From: Cymbidium sinense
Lineage: Eukaryota; Streptophyta; Magnoliopsida; Asparagales; Orchidaceae
Assembly (NCBI GenBank): GCA_021442155.1
Contig: CM038216.1
Span: 89,004,945-89,068,944, forward strand
Length of the DNA stretch: 64,000 bases
Direction: 5' to 3'
The notes beneath the pieces were generated by a model. It was given only the letters and a program-made list of their open reading frames with translations, had not been told where the DNA came from and did not search any database. Positions 1 through 12,339 of this stretch are shown here, in pieces. Numbering within the stretch: position 1 is the stretch's first letter; each line of letters begins with the position of its first letter. The translations under genes and the position numbers were made by a program.

Positions 1-2098
1 ACGAGCCTTAATACACACACATTACATTAAGTCACCACTTCTAGCTTTATGTTAGGGTGGTGCATGGTTTGATGTATGTTTGGTTTTATGATATACTCTT
101 GTAGACTAGATGTTAGGGTGTATGCTTGTATTTTGAATGTTAGACTGTGATTAGCCTAATTATATTTTATGTAAGAGATTATGCTTAAGGGGTGCTTAAA
201 ATAAATATAAAATGCTCTCTTTTGAAAGTTACTTAACCCATTAGCATAATCTATACTAGGACAGGGGGACTTGGTTACCCATGTACAGGATGCTATGTCT
301 AAATTATACATATAATCACTTGGGTTGTATGGTGTGTTTAGCTAACACTTATTTTGCAGGTGTAATTAGATTTATTTTCTTATTCTTATTGTAATTATGC
401 ATTAAGAATTTGGTTAAGTGTTATGAGGGGATTAGGATGAGCGGAGGCTATAAGTCTTTGGCCTGGGAGGCCCCATGATGCCTTTGAACTAAGCAAATCC
501 AAATGATGAAATAGAAAAGATATAAAGATATGAAGATATGAAGACCCCTCATAACATTTATTCATTTATAATTATAATTAGTCTTCTACATTACTAGGAT
601 GTATAAGGGTAGAGCTGAGCTATCCATTTCTCTTTTCGGATTGTATGGAGGTACCCGACCGTACCAGCCTATTATTCATTCACGTTGAGTTTATAAATTG
701 ATTGATGCTTTGTTTAAAATTGTGTAATAGAAATGGCATGTATTTTCCTAGTTTTTTCATATATGATGACTTAATGTGTAGCCTGGATCTGCTTAGGCTC
801 TTAGGGAAAAATAAACTTTTTATCCCAATCACAACTCATAACTAAATTTTCTAAAACAACTCATAACCTCATTTAATTCCTAGGTATTAAATCAAAATAA
901 TTAAAAGATTTAGGAACCCCTTAGCTAAATGATGTATGTTTAATATCATGCATATCATCTTGTTTCATTCTTACTAAAAAAGGGTTTCCATCCCTGCACG
1001 ATATGGAAATACTTGACCCCTTTGGAAAACACCTCTTTCTCTCTGATTTAGCCAATAACCCTATTTTATCATGCATTTAGGCATATAAAATCCTATGGCC
1101 TGTGTCAAAATAAGGAATCCAAAATCAAAGAAAAATTGATAAAATTTGCATTATACAAAGTCATTATTCATACCACTCATGCTCTAGTCTCTTAGAGAGT
1201 GGGTTTAAAGACTTTAGTTTCTTTATAAATAATAACATCTTAACCATCTTGCAAAACATATGACTTGACCACATGGATTTAAAATGTAGGAAGAGTTATA
1301 TAGCTACCACTCCAGGCAGTTATAATTCCAATAGTCGGGTGATTTACTCTCTCCTGTGGAGGTAAATAATATACCAACTTTTCTCCTTAGATTTAGGACA
1401 TGCTTTGGCCCTCGCCAAAGATCCCAAGATTGAGGATCTGAGATTACCATTTCCCCTAAGGTTATAAGCATAAATCCTCACCTCTTAAGCATTTCTATAA
1501 TTATTGTGAGATTATAAGTCCTAGCTTTCTAATAAATTTCAACACAAATAAATAATTCCCTTCAATTTCAAACATATAAAGCCTAATAATAAGATAAATT
1601 GGAATGATCACTAGGTCTTCTAATATCATGAGCATCCCTTACTCATTTCCTTTTGGCTTAGATAACAAGTCTCTCCTTCTAATCTAACCCACTTGATTTT
1701 CCAAATATAACCAATTTATTGATAGTCCTACCTTTGAATTCTTTGGAGACAACAATTTCTTACTTTAATCGTGAGTATTCCTAAGGAACTCACCTTCCTT
1801 AGGATGTAATTAACTATGGGGTCATACCCCTATAAGAAACTTTATAACCTAGTTTAAATAAACCCTACTTCATTCATCCATATAAAGTAGGAAAAAAATC
1901 TCTAGTACATTCAAAGACTCATCATGCCTTAGGAGTCCTTATTAGATGATTGGGTCCATCGTAGGGTAGTTATTTTTATCTTTCAAGATAGTGCACTATT
2001 CCTTGATGTCATACTTGATCACCTCAATAAGTACACCCTCAATTGTGCATGGTATCCCACCCATACACACTCACACAGAATTAAAAATAAATACCACA
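1..2098 (+). mobile_element. 3' part of a long LTR of Ty3/gypsy element A
   Basis: This noncoding stretch reads as the reverse complement of about 34203-36400, with many shared blocks: the segment with 'atgcttaagg' near 181 matches 36285 inverted, and the segment near 1925-1965 matches 34330 inverted. It ends ACCACA at 2098, exactly where the solo LTR at 34203-42404 has its minus-strand end (also ACCACA). Past 2098 the similarity stops and the leader and gag follow, so 2098 is taken as the LTR/internal boundary. The LTR's 5' portion lies outside the window. No primer-binding site starting TGG lies directly after the LTR end. No gene is seen here. Confidence 0.72.
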
Positions 2099-2611
2099 AA
2101 GTTTTCTAGCAACTCTATTGTGGATGGTTCCTCTCTCCATCTCTTGTAGACAATTGTTGTCTCCAAGCATCGATGGTGGACTTATATTTCATATAAGTCT
2201 AAGACTATTTTTCTTTCCATTGGCACTTAGGTTATTTCATTCTTAAGCCAAGATAGCCAACATCCTCTAGGTTTTAGCACCTCACTCCTTGTAGGTCTTG
2301 AAACCCCTATTATATTTCCCCCAATAGGTAAATAAATAAATAACATTAATTCATGAAAGGAGATGACAAAAATTTAGAACCTCCTTACCACTAGCTTGGT
2401 GTGGCAAGGTTCTCCTTAATGTTTAAGAAAATAAACTCTTTTGCAAAATGCCACTTTCCAAAAGCACTTATTCAAAACTCACAAAACAAATAATCTTGCA
2501 CAAAATTTTCAAAAAGAACAAAACTCATATTACCAAACCTCATCTAGCAATCCCCATGATTGTCACATGGAGGTTCTTTTCAAAATCAAAATCAAAATCA
2601 TTTTTTTAAAG

Positions 2612-3060
2612 AAAGCACACTTTGGAAATTGACTATCTCCATTCAACATGCTCAAATTTGTTGAATGAAGATTATATTTTCAAATAAAATCATATCATAA
2701 AATTGAAACTCCACTTAACAAATTTCACATATGCTAAAGTTGGAGTTTCCCTCTTTCTCAAAAGCACACTTTTGAAAATGATTATCTCCATTCAACATGC
2801 TCAAATTAGTTGAATGAAGATTCTATTTTCAAATAAAATCATAGGATAAAATTGAAACTCCACTTAACATATTTCACATATGTTAAAGTTGGAGTTTCCC
2901 TCTTTTTCAAAAGAACACTTTTAAAAATTACTATCTCCATTCAACATGCTCAAATTTATTGATTGAAGATTCTATTTTCAAATAAAACCATAACATAAAA
3001 TTGAAACTCCACTTAACATATTCCATATATGCTAAAGTTGAAGTTTCCCTGTTTCAAAAG
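2612..3060 (+). repeat. Tandem repeat, three units of about 149 bp
   Basis: Units begin with the block 'aaagcacac' (or 'aaagaacac') at 2612, 2761 and 2910, giving a period of 149 bp. Each unit contains two inverted repeats. One is CATTCAAC / GTTGAATG around a 12-nt loop (2640-2667 and 2789-2816, degenerate in unit 3). The other is AAACTCCA / TGGAGTTT around a longer partly paired centre (2706-2748 in unit 1). Confidence 0.85.
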
Positions 3061-3089
3061 CAAGAAAACCACACACAAAATCAAGACAT

Positions 3090-4020
3090 ATTTTGAAATC
3101 CATTTGGCATACACAAGCTTGTCAAATGAGAATTCCCCTTTCTTTTGGAAAATCAAACAAGTTGAATTCTATTTGACACACTCACATTTGTCAGATAAGG
3201 TCCCTTTTTTCCAAAGTCTTGAAAATCAAAATACGTTTAGACTTCATTTCACATACCCAAATTTGTCAAATGAGAATCCCATTTCCAAAATTTACAAAAA
3301 ATATATTGAACTATATTTAAGATATCCAAATTTGTTAAATAAATTTCCCCTCTTTCAAAAAAAAAATCATAAATACACTTGACTTCCACTTAACATACCA
3401 AATTTGTTAAGTGAGAGTCTCCTTTTCAAAACACAAATCCTAATCACATTTAGCTCTTACTTAACATACCAAATTTTTTAAGTGAGAGTCTCATTTTCAA
3501 AACACAAATCATATCACATTTGACTTTCACTTAACATACCAAATTTGTTAAGTAAGTGTCTCATTTTCAAACACAAATCATATCACATTTGGCTCTTACT
3601 TAACATATCAAATTTGTTAAGTGAGAGTCTCATTTTAAAACACATGTCAAACACATTTGGCCTCTACTTAACATACCAAATTTGTTAAGTAAGAAATACG
3701 TTCAAATCAAATCAACATATGTCACACAAATCAACCACCACAAGCAAGTTTTTCTTCACAAAATTTCTAAACAATCACAACCTTTCCCTAGCATACCTAA
3801 ATTTGCTAAGTAAAGTTTTTTCAAAATCAAAATTTTCAAACAAGATGCACATCACAAATATCTTCAAAGGTCTCTCCACATATTTGAGCCCCACCCAAAC
3901 TACTTAAATTTGTTGAGTATGGGTTCTAAATCAAAATCATATGGCAAAAATTCTCCTCACATATCATAATCTCTCCAATGATCCCTACTTAACATAACTA
4001 AATTTGTTGAGTGTGGGTTC
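3090..4020 (+). repeat. Array of about 70-bp hairpin-forming units
   Basis: Around a dozen degenerate units of 65-75 bp each hold an inverted repeat around an 11-12-nt loop close to ATACCAAATTT. Examples (stem, stem): CATTTGGC/GTCAAATG at 3101-3128; ATTTGAC/GTCAGAT at 3171-3196; CACTTAAC/GTTAAGTG at 3387-3413; CTCTTACTTAAC/GTTAAGTGAGAG at 3593-3627; TACTTAAC/GTTAAGTA at 3665-3691. The regular stretch 3390-3690 has spacings of 71, 70, 69 and 68 bp. Stem sequence changes between units while pairing is kept, often through G-U wobbles. Confidence 0.85.
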
Positions 4021-4141
4021 AAATTTCTAAATGAACTCTATAAATTATTTCTGAAGGTGAATACCAAAGCAAGGGACTGATTCAATTATATTTTCAATAA
4101 ATGAGTTTATGGTCACTTTCTATTTCTTCAGTTCATTACAC

Positions 4142-7100
4142 ATGGCTCCTAGCAAGTTTAAGTTCTCCATCACGTGTGACTTGCCCGGATCAGAACAAGC
4201 TCACCTCGACCACTATATGTTTGATTCAGTTTGGTCATAGATTCGAGGCTATCCAAGTTACTTATGAGGGAACTATCCTCATGATAGTCAGTAAGGAGGA
4301 GGTTGTGGGATAGAAACCACTTATTCGCTTTGACATGCCTTTTAACTCTGAGTTCCCTCCACTAAAGAGGAAGGTAGTAAAGATCCCCACAATGAAAGCA
4401 GTAGCTTCAACACAATTAGTTTCGATTCTAGTGGTAGCATGAGCAGTGTCAGTGGTTCCCCTGTCTGGTCCATCAGTTGTTCATCCTGTTGCCCCGACAA
4501 GGGCTGACATCTCCTCATTGGTCCCCTCAAAGGGGAAAGCTATGTTGGTCTCCCAGATAGTCTTCCCCACCTTTAAGGTAGGTTCTAGCTCTTGCCCTGC
4601 TCAAGTCATCCACATTTAGTGCCATAATAAGAGCCGAAAGGTTAAGCGGCATCATGAGTGAGCAGCTGTAGAGGCACAGGTAGCATCCCATGTTGCAGAA
4701 GAGGGTTCACCCTGGGAGGTCTCTCCCCTACTTAGTGGCAATAGATTATATCCCCTCTCAGAATCAAATGGAGAGGTGAACTAAAGGAAGATTGTAATAT
4801 CGCCTCCACCACCAACTTATTATCAGGTAGCGACTAGGGTGAGTAGGAGGCCCTATGCCAAATTAGGGTCAGTTATCACTAGATAGAAAGAGTCCAAGGA
4901 TGCTCGATGTTTGGTGCATTGTATGACCTATGGTCTTTGATCTCTAAGAGCTTCAGGGATCAGATACATAGAGCCAGATACACAGAGTCCTGAGTGGCAG
5001 TGCAGGCAAATAGGGGAGAGAGGAGGAGGTTTGCCTGGTAATCCATAGCCTTCATTCTTGTAGATTTCCCAAGTCGGCAGGCTACTAGACCCAACCATAC
5101 TGATAGTATAGTACTCACATGCATAGTCAATCATAGGAGGAGAGCACCTATTGAATGGCAGCTGATATCTCCACCACATAGCACTGCACATTGTCTACAT
5201 TCTCCAGTACATGTTCCAACATCTCCTATGCTGGCCAAGGCACATAAGTCAGCATCGGGGGAGAACAAAGCCTTATTGGTTGTCTAGCTACAGCCTTAGG
5301 GTCCCATTCTGTCTACTCCACCTATTAATGTGAGGTCAAGCTCTCCTTCTCAGCCTTCCACTTCCACTATGGTGAAGAAGAAATGGAGACCCAAGAGCGA
5401 CATAGTCATTCCAGCACCCCAACAATAGTTGGTTGTAGTAGTAGTAGCAGAAGGGGAGGGCGACAGTTACATAATTCCTATGACAGTAGATCCCCATAGA
5501 GACAACACTCCTTCGGTAGTCAGTCATGAGCATGTATCTTCTAGCGAGCATCGCATTCCCTGAGATAGCACTCCAATGGTAAGGCGTCGATGCATTTTGT
5601 CGATGAACATAACCTACTTTCGAATGAGTGTTTGTTACGGTCGTTAGATCATTCCTTGGATGAAATTCTAGCATAGTATTTTGCAAAAAAGAGGGAAATC
5701 CTAGAAAGCAATCAGTCTGATTATGAGGAGGGAAGGGTTAGTTTCATCCTCGATGAGGATGATTTGTTGGAAGACCCAATTGAAGTCCCCATGGTTGATA
5801 ATAAGAGCTCCCTCAATAAAGACCAGTAGAGTCAGGAAGCTATTATGGTTGAAGAAGACGATGTCATGCATTCAACCTAACACCTCCTTCAGAAAATTAG
5901 ATAGAAGGATGATCAGACCAACTGGATGGAGAGAAGGATGGAAGACTTATTAGTAGTCGTCCATGCACTCCAAAATCAGGCGTCAGCCCTGTAGCATATA
6001 CTGATAGAGGTAGATCATCCTGAGTTAGCACACATCCTAGATCAGCCCAAGAGCACTTCTTTAGTTGATCAGGATAATGGTAGCTTGCATAGGAAGGAGG
6101 TGGATCGTACCTCCATGCATGAGAAAGATATCAAGCACATGGTGGAACAATAGATGAGGAAAGTGCTGGCACATGCCCGAGGTGGCTCGTTTGCTCTAAA
6201 GGGCAGACACTGTCCAGAGGAATTTGATGCAGTCTAATATCCTAAGGGTTTCATGCCTCATTCTTTCAAAATCTTTGATGGCAGTGGGAAACCTCACCAA
6301 CATATTGCACATTTCAGGGCCAATTTTTGCAACGCCGGAGGTAGTCACACCCTTCTTTTCAGAATGTTTATTAGCAGTTTAGCGGGTGTTGCATTTGACT
6401 GGTATGCCAAACTATCCAATGGTTCGGTAAAGACATTAACTTAGTTGGAGCACCTCTTCATTAGAATGTTTGTTGGAGCTCATTAAAGGGTTATTATAGG
6501 CGACCTCATTGTAGCAAAGCAAATCCCAATGAGTCCATTATTGATTACATTCTTAGGAGGAAAAACTTGACTATGAAATGCAAACCATAATTGTTTGGAC
6601 AACACGCCATAGAGATTCTTCTAAAGAACATCCATGGGCCAGTCGCTTTCATGCTCAAGGGTTTTCCATTCAAAACCTTTGAGAAACTAAATAGCAAAGG
6701 TGTATAGTCTACAAGAGGAAGCCAAATAGCTACCTTTCTAGGACCAATCAACTACGCCCAAATTTTAGAAGGCATTTTAGAATAAGTCAGGGGTAGTCAC
6801 AATAGATAATAAGGGGAAACAGCTAGCTAGGGTTCAGTCGGATAGGCCTCAAGCTCAACAGGATTTTTTGTCACCTCTACCACTTCCTCGATCATCATAT
6901 CGACCACCTCAGTTGCCACAATGTCCACCACCTCCACCTCCTCATTAGCATCCTCAGTAGTAGTATTCCTACCCTCCACTAGGTATCTATTACTTACCTA
7001 TTCTTATCGATAATTGAATAAGACTTATTCATTCAAGAAGGAAGTAGTTAGAAAGATTTTTAAGAATCTCTTAAAGAAGCCTGATTTTTAATTACTAGAG

Positions 7101-7330
7101 CCTAAGAGGCCAGAAGAAGTGGCAAGAGCCATGATCCAAACTATTTCCCCTACCACCACATGTGAGGCCACGTCATAGAAGATTGAATTACCTTTAATGA
7201 TTGGCTTGAGCATAACTACAAGTTGGGTGACATCATCATCCCCAAGGAATACCTATTAGAATAACCTTCTATTTCTATTAGAGTACTCCTTGGGTATACA
7301 TGTGATCCTCTTAAGAAAAAGAAAGGTTGG
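4142..7330 (+). pseudogene. gag: Ty3/gypsy gag, element A (decayed)
   Basis: Gag would form the retrotransposon capsid. The first ATG in a plausible frame (4142) opens 'MAPSKFKFSITCDLPGSEQ' and reaches a stop after about 32 codons. Later stretches match element B's gag in order: the acidic linker near 5690-5830, and the capsid-type retrotransposon gag domain at 6253-6480, whose key block is 'AFDWYAKLSNGS' after 'FDGSGKPHQHIAHFRANF'. The block near 7130-7260 corresponds to B's CPYH...GHVLEDC knuckle-like motif, but the first Cys is changed (FPYH) and the last is a stop. The region from 4320 to 5690 aligns weakly with B through 'SPPPPTYYQ' (about 4800) and 'HEHVSSSEH' (about 5520). Stops and frameshifts are frequent. 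The gag identity is clear from the 6253 domain; the outer limits are approximate. Confidence 0.8.
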
Positions 7331-8790
7331 AATATCTCCCTATCCCAAACCTCCAAGAAAATCATTTATAAGATCAAGAAACTACCCTTGTAGGTGCCTG
7401 AGGCAACCCAAGCCTCCAACTCCAAGGAAGGTTTATAAGTTACTAAGGACAACTTGAGTGAGGTAGGAGAGCAATGATGCATATACTTGTTGGATGTAGT
7501 AGCAACCACCGGTTTAACTCTATCCATAGTTGCATTCTGATTCCTCCTCTCTTCTAACCATATTATATCAGTAGAGGGTGGTGCCAAATCCCTTACTCTG
7601 CTTTCTTTACTTGATTTATACTTTGTACCTCCATCCAATTCTAAAAAATCAATGAAGAAAGTTGATTCCACTTACATTTGTGTCACTTCTGATGATCTTC
7701 TTGAATTTGTTCCTATAGAAAGCTCTCCCCATCTAATTAATAATAACTTTAGTTCTGATCATTCCTCTTTTGATTTAGAAATGGATTACCCAATTCTGAA
7801 TCACTCAGGTTTGGCCATTGAGATTGATTTTGAGTCATCCAACTCCGATGATCTCGTAGGAGAAGCTGTAGGTGGACCTGATGAGCATGTAAAATGTTTA
7901 ACTAAACCATCTCATAAAGTCACTGAAGTTAACCTCTACAGTGGTAAAGTTATACCTTCTAGGGTAGCACCTCAGGATAATGGTAAGCGAGTCATTGGTT
8001 CAATTGAACATATAGCCCCTCCACAAGATGCTCTACCTACAAATATTCTTGTGGAGGACCAGCCTAAAGTTGACTATAATATCCTCGCTCACCTTAGAAA
8101 GTTGCCAGCTAAGCTAAGCATATATGATGCTCTTGTCTTATTCAAAGAGATGAGGGAGTCATTAATCAAGGCTCTTCTTGATCTAGAAATATGCTTAGCT
8201 CAGCTAACAACTATTAGAGAGGAAACATGTTATTCAAGAGAAGCCCATGGAGTTACATTCATCGATGAAGACCTTCTTTTAGGGATAATCAATCACAATC
8301 ATCCCCTCTACATCATAATGGATATGGGCAAATTCAGACTCTCTAGAGTGTTAGTTGATCTAGGTGCATCAGTGAACATTATGAGTCTAAAGACTCTTGC
8401 CTACCTGAGGATTGACATCTTCGAACTCTAAGGAGATCAGATGATGTTGAGAGGATTCAACAAGGTGAGAGGGCTTTAGGCTCCATAGTGTTTCCATTGG
8501 CGATAGATGATTGAAAAAAAGAAGCCAAGTTCTACATAATTGATTCAGATACATCTTTCACTACTTTGCTCGGTAGGCCTTGGATACATGAGAATAAGAT
8601 GATTTTATCCTCTCTACATCAGTGCATCAAATTCCAAAGAGGTGGAATCGAATACTATGTCAAAGGAGACTTGAAGCTATTTTCAGTTAGAGAGGTTGAG
8701 ATATATGAGGATGCAATCTACTATCTTCTTCAAAATCAGAAAGTCTATTCTTGCAAACATGGTCAAAGTTAAAAAGTAAAAGAAAAAGAA
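7331..8790 (+). pseudogene. pro: Ty3/gypsy aspartic protease region, element A
   Basis: The best preserved reading frame of the window runs 7652-8431 (259 codons) and continues after a stop to 8772. Its C-terminal part is a retropepsin-like domain. The active-site block reads 'RVLVDLGASVNIMSL' (near 8345-8390), where DLGAS stands for the usual D-S/T-G-A-S. 'LGRPWIHENKMILSSLHQC' follows at 8569 and is typical of the protease C-terminus in Tat-like elements. The upstream part is low-complexity gag-protease linker with 'NLYSGKVIPS' and 'LRKLPAKLSIYDAL', both shared with B and E. The retropepsin would cleave the Gag-Pol polyprotein. The stop at 8429-8431 and the lack of continuous gag in frame make it inactive. 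A standalone host gene is unlikely because B and E carry the same block between gag and RT. Confidence 0.82.
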
Positions 8791-9504
8791 AAAGAAAGTG
8801 AAAATACAAGTGAGCGAGAAATACACACGGAGGAAGAAGTAGATCTTGAAGTTGGATTCCACCCACAGTTCGTTCCTCCATATGAACACATGGGTAGATC
8901 CAAAGGTAGTTCTAAATGCTTAAGACCTCCTTGCTGGTGGCTAGCGAGTAGAAGTTATGTTCCAGCTCATTGGAGTACCCCTGCTATCCACATAGACTTA
9001 AAATACAATTCAGATGATGAGTCTCATGTGGTTAGCACGCTAATCAACCCCTCTCAATCGGGTCCCATTGGAGGTGACACTCGAGCTAGACAGTGATAAA
9101 GATCAAGCCTCCAAGCAAAGCATGAATGTATCAGAGGCAGTATTATGTAGAATAGTAAAGTAGTAGTTGAGAACTTTAGCTCTAACCTCACTTTCCTCTC
9201 AAAAAGTTAAGGGTTTGGTAGTTAAGGAGGACCCCATGTCATCCATAGAAGTCAAGCCACATATGTTTTTATTGGGAGCATCATCCTCAAGTCAGGAAGC
9301 TGATGTAGAACTTGATGATGATTCATATAAAGATCTAATACAATTGCCTTTTGATTGGTATTTGCCTTGTGTTCTTAATTTGGCAAAGAAGGGTTTAATA
9401 CCAAATACTTTATCTAAACATAGGTTGGATTACTTTGAAAGGTTATGGGACAACCAAAAAAGACATCCATAATAAAGACCAAGACTAGGATTCGGCACAT
9501 TAGG
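8791..9504 (+). pseudogene. Protease-RT linker of element A, cut at about 9500
   Basis: This plus-strand stretch encodes the charged linker between protease and RT. The frame at 9167-9472 contains 'DDDSYKDLIQLPFDWYLPC' and is matched by E near 43300 ('DDSYKELIELPF'). It ends with 'RLGFGTL' at about 9500. In E and B the next residues are GPVDDD, the start of the RT domain. Here the sequence switches instead to LTR DNA of element B. A Lys/Glu-rich low-complexity stretch sits at 8775-8815. Confidence 0.75.
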
Positions 9505-9847
9505 ATTTTAGAATTTAGATTTGAGTATAGATTTGAATAAATCAATTGAGTTAGAATTGATTTGTGATTTGAGAATATCAAATGAGTTAGAATTGATTTA
9601 ATATTTGATTTGGATTGATTTGAAGGAGGGAGGCAAGGATTAGGTTCAAGCTATAGGGTAAGCAAGTCCTCTTAATACCCCTAAGACATAACATTTTCTT
9701 ATAGCTAACTCCTATAAGTCTCTAGGGTTAGGTTAAGTGTTCTCCTAATCACTATAAATGTCTTAAGACTAAAAAACTCTTAGTGTCTAGAAGAGTCTTA
9801 TGTATAAGATGGAGAAGTTGAGAGCTCACTCCAAAGTGAGGTCAATA
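9505..9847 (-). mobile_element. Truncated 3' LTR of element B (first ~340 bp)
   Basis: This segment matches the ends at 24080-24392 and 42120-42404 closely (shared blocks 'aaggagggaggcaaggatta', 'gtcttaagacta', 'gataagatggagaagttg'-like). On the minus strand it starts TATTGACCTC at 9847, the same terminus as the other LTR copies (TGTTGACC at 24392, TATTGACA at 42404). It lies directly after B's 3' noncoding region, so it is read as the start of B's 3' LTR. About 7.9 kb of that LTR is missing. Confidence 0.75.
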
Positions 9848-12339
9848 AAGGGCACCCAATAGGTGTGGTGTGACTGACAAAGCAGACCACACATATTGGT
9901 GTTGATCGAGATGATCAACAATGTTAGAATGATCACAAGCACTAACAGAAATAATCTATTCTTAAACCTCAGGTGTAAAAGGAATAGAAAGCTTAGTGCA
10001 ATATGACTCTACTTATGTTAAAGACATAAGAGAGTTAAGAAGCAATCCACTAGGGATTGAATATGTGAGCCTTCAACTAGGGGAAAAAGTTTAAGTTATC
10101 CACTGGGGATAAGAGATTATGAAATCCATCGAGGAATTAGAATTTGTAATCCACTGGGAAATTGGAAAGATTTGCATCTTACTAAAGAGAAGCTGGTTGA
10201 TTTGATTATTTAATTTGACTCCACTAGGGAGGTTGGTTGGAATTATTTCAGATTTTAAATTTTGAATTTTGAAATGGACCTTGTCAGTTTGCGATGGACC
10301 TCACTGAGTGGGGGCCATGTCAGCCTTGGCCTACTTCAAATTTACCAATCCAAAAAGGTAGTCTACTAACCATATAGTAGGACTATCCAACCAAAGGGGT
10401 TGCCTTCGGTGAAGAATCAGATTAGGAAGAAAGTGTAATAGACATACATCTTCCAAAGTAGGGATCAGTCATTGGGTTGATCTATTGGCAATGCAATGAA
10501 TCAGACTTAACATTAGGCTAACTACTGGGACTTAAATCAGCTCAAAGATAGTCAAAATTAATTTCATTTTAATTAAATTTCATTAGTTTTAATTTCATTT
10601 ATTTTACTTTTATGGATCCCTTCGGTTTGCGAAAGATCCACCAAGAAGGGGCTTATATCAGCCTAAACCTATCTTAGATTCATTAATTCAAAGGGATAGT
10701 CTACCGGCTGTGGGGTAGAACTAACCAACCAGAGGGGTGCCTTTTAGTTTAGAGCAGCCGATTCAGGGAAGAAAGATCAGGGACTCATATCTTCTTGAAT
10801 AAAAGGCCATTAGGAAACACATTAGCAAGGTAACATGTCATCTTGACCTAGGGCTGCCCATTAGTTTGTGGCAGTCATGCTAGAAACAATGAGTAGTAGA
10901 CTTACATCTTCTAGAGAAAAATGACCGTTGGGGAAACTTTTTTGTGGAAAAACAAATTAAACTCGACCTAAGGGTGATTACTGAGAGAGCGTCAACCTGG
11001 GAACTTATCTCAATGCAAGAGTAGTCAGGCAATTCCTATAGGGAGTTTTGCTGACACTTCCCTAAAGATAGGATGCTTGCTTAGGAAAGGGGCCACTGTG
11101 GGCTTGAATGCCTAATCCATAAGAGAATAAATTTGTTTGTTTGGTTTGTTTATCACAGACCCTGTTGGTTTGCTAAGGATCATACTGAGAATGAACTTAT
11201 ATCAACCTAGACCTATCTTAGATTTACTGGTCCAACGGAGAATCTGTGCATCCAATGAATAAATTATTCAATCATAGGGGTGACTATTAGGAAAGGGGGA
11301 CTGTCCAATCCAAGAGTAGCCCGGGTATTGTCTAAATAGAGTCGCAAAGGACATAATCCAAGTAGCGTGCCCATAAGGAAGGGGCCACTAAGGGCTTTAT
11401 CCAAAACCCCTAAAGAAGTTGATGTCTATAAGTATTCAGTGGTCAACTCAAGGAGAAAGCACGGGGACTCATATCTGCCAAGAGTGGTGTATCTATTGAG
11501 TGAGTCACTATCAGCATAGCGAACATCAACCAACCTAAGGTGCTCATCGAGTTTCTACAATCAACCTAGAAAAAAAGCATTAGGGACTCACATCTTCCAA
11601 CAACAGAACTGATTATTGAGATAGTCTATCTTCAGCTCGATAGGTGTTATCCAACCTAAGGAGACAATGGAGTGAATATCGCTAAGGGGACTTAAATCAA
11701 CTCAAAAGTAGTCAAGAGAAAAGGAGCCATTGGGAGACTTATCCTAAACCACAAATATACTCATTCTAGTCATTGCATGACGGCTAGTTCAAGAAGAATG
11801 CGTGTAAGCTTACATCTTCTTAAACAAAGTCAACATGAGGTAGCTTATTGGCTGTGCAGTGAGATATACAAAACTAATAAGGCGCTCGTCAGTTTACAAT
11901 GGTCATGCCAGAAAGAAAGTGTGGGAACTCACATCTGCTAGACAAGTTACCACTGGGGTGATAGACTAGCAAGCAAGCATGTCAGCCTAACTTAGAGTAG
12001 CTAGTGAGTGACTACCACAAGGGGCTTCCTCCAACATCAAAATAGCCCAAGATAAAAGATATGTGTTTGTTTATATGTTTGTGATAGGGGGAGAATAAGA
12101 TGTCGCTCGAGTTTTCTTAAACCTATCTTAAAACATGCTTAAAAGTTGATGAAATGGTTCCATAAATAGTAGTTACAATCTCACCAAGAAAGGATGCCGC
12201 TTGGGTTCTCTCACACCTATTCTAGTAGCACTGTGATGGATTCGCAAACAAGCAAACAATGGTTCAAATGAAGAGAACATTTTGATGAATTGGAATAGAA
12301 TCTTTTTTAAAGATAATTATTTTCAAACATGATTTTATG
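9848..12339 (-). other. 3' noncoding region of element B
   Basis: This region lies between the integrase end and the 3' LTR of B and has no usable reading frame. It matches 26260-28700 of element C inverted: the block around 12040-12300 corresponds to 26230-26400, and that around 10080-10250 corresponds to 28180-28330. It consists of loosely repeated modules built around phrases such as 'gggactcatatctt', 'ccattggg' and 'caacctaa', which suggests ancient internal duplication. A long noncoding stretch between integrase and the 3' LTR is known in Tat-lineage elements. It may once have carried an extra frame, but nothing recognisable remains. Confidence 0.65.

Larger units (their letters stand above)
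2099..4141 (+). other. Untranslated leader of element A with tandem repeats
   Basis: This 2-kb noncoding stretch lies between the LTR end and the gag start. Its first 500 bp (2099-2600) shows nothing recognisable. The rest is made of two tandem arrays, listed separately, whose units carry inverted repeats. Short ATG frames occur but are simply repeat sequence read through. Long leaders between LTR and gag are known in Tat/Ogre elements. The repeat content is not something I can assign to a known family. Neither B nor E retains this region. Confidence 0.6.

Noticed and set aside
2441..3907. Small plus-strand frames over the leader
   Set aside because: They are Asn/Lys/Phe-rich translations of tandem hairpin repeats and change frame from unit to unit.
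3090..4020. CRISPR-like array, because of regular ~70-bp spacing and palindromic units
   Set aside because: Spacers are not unique, the whole unit is repeated, the context is a plant retrotransposon leader, and no cas genes are present.
4342..5686. Minus-strand open frames at 4342-4530, 4928-5191 and 5336-5686
   Set aside because: The plus strand here aligns with gag of element B in order, so these are complementary readings of a decayed gag.
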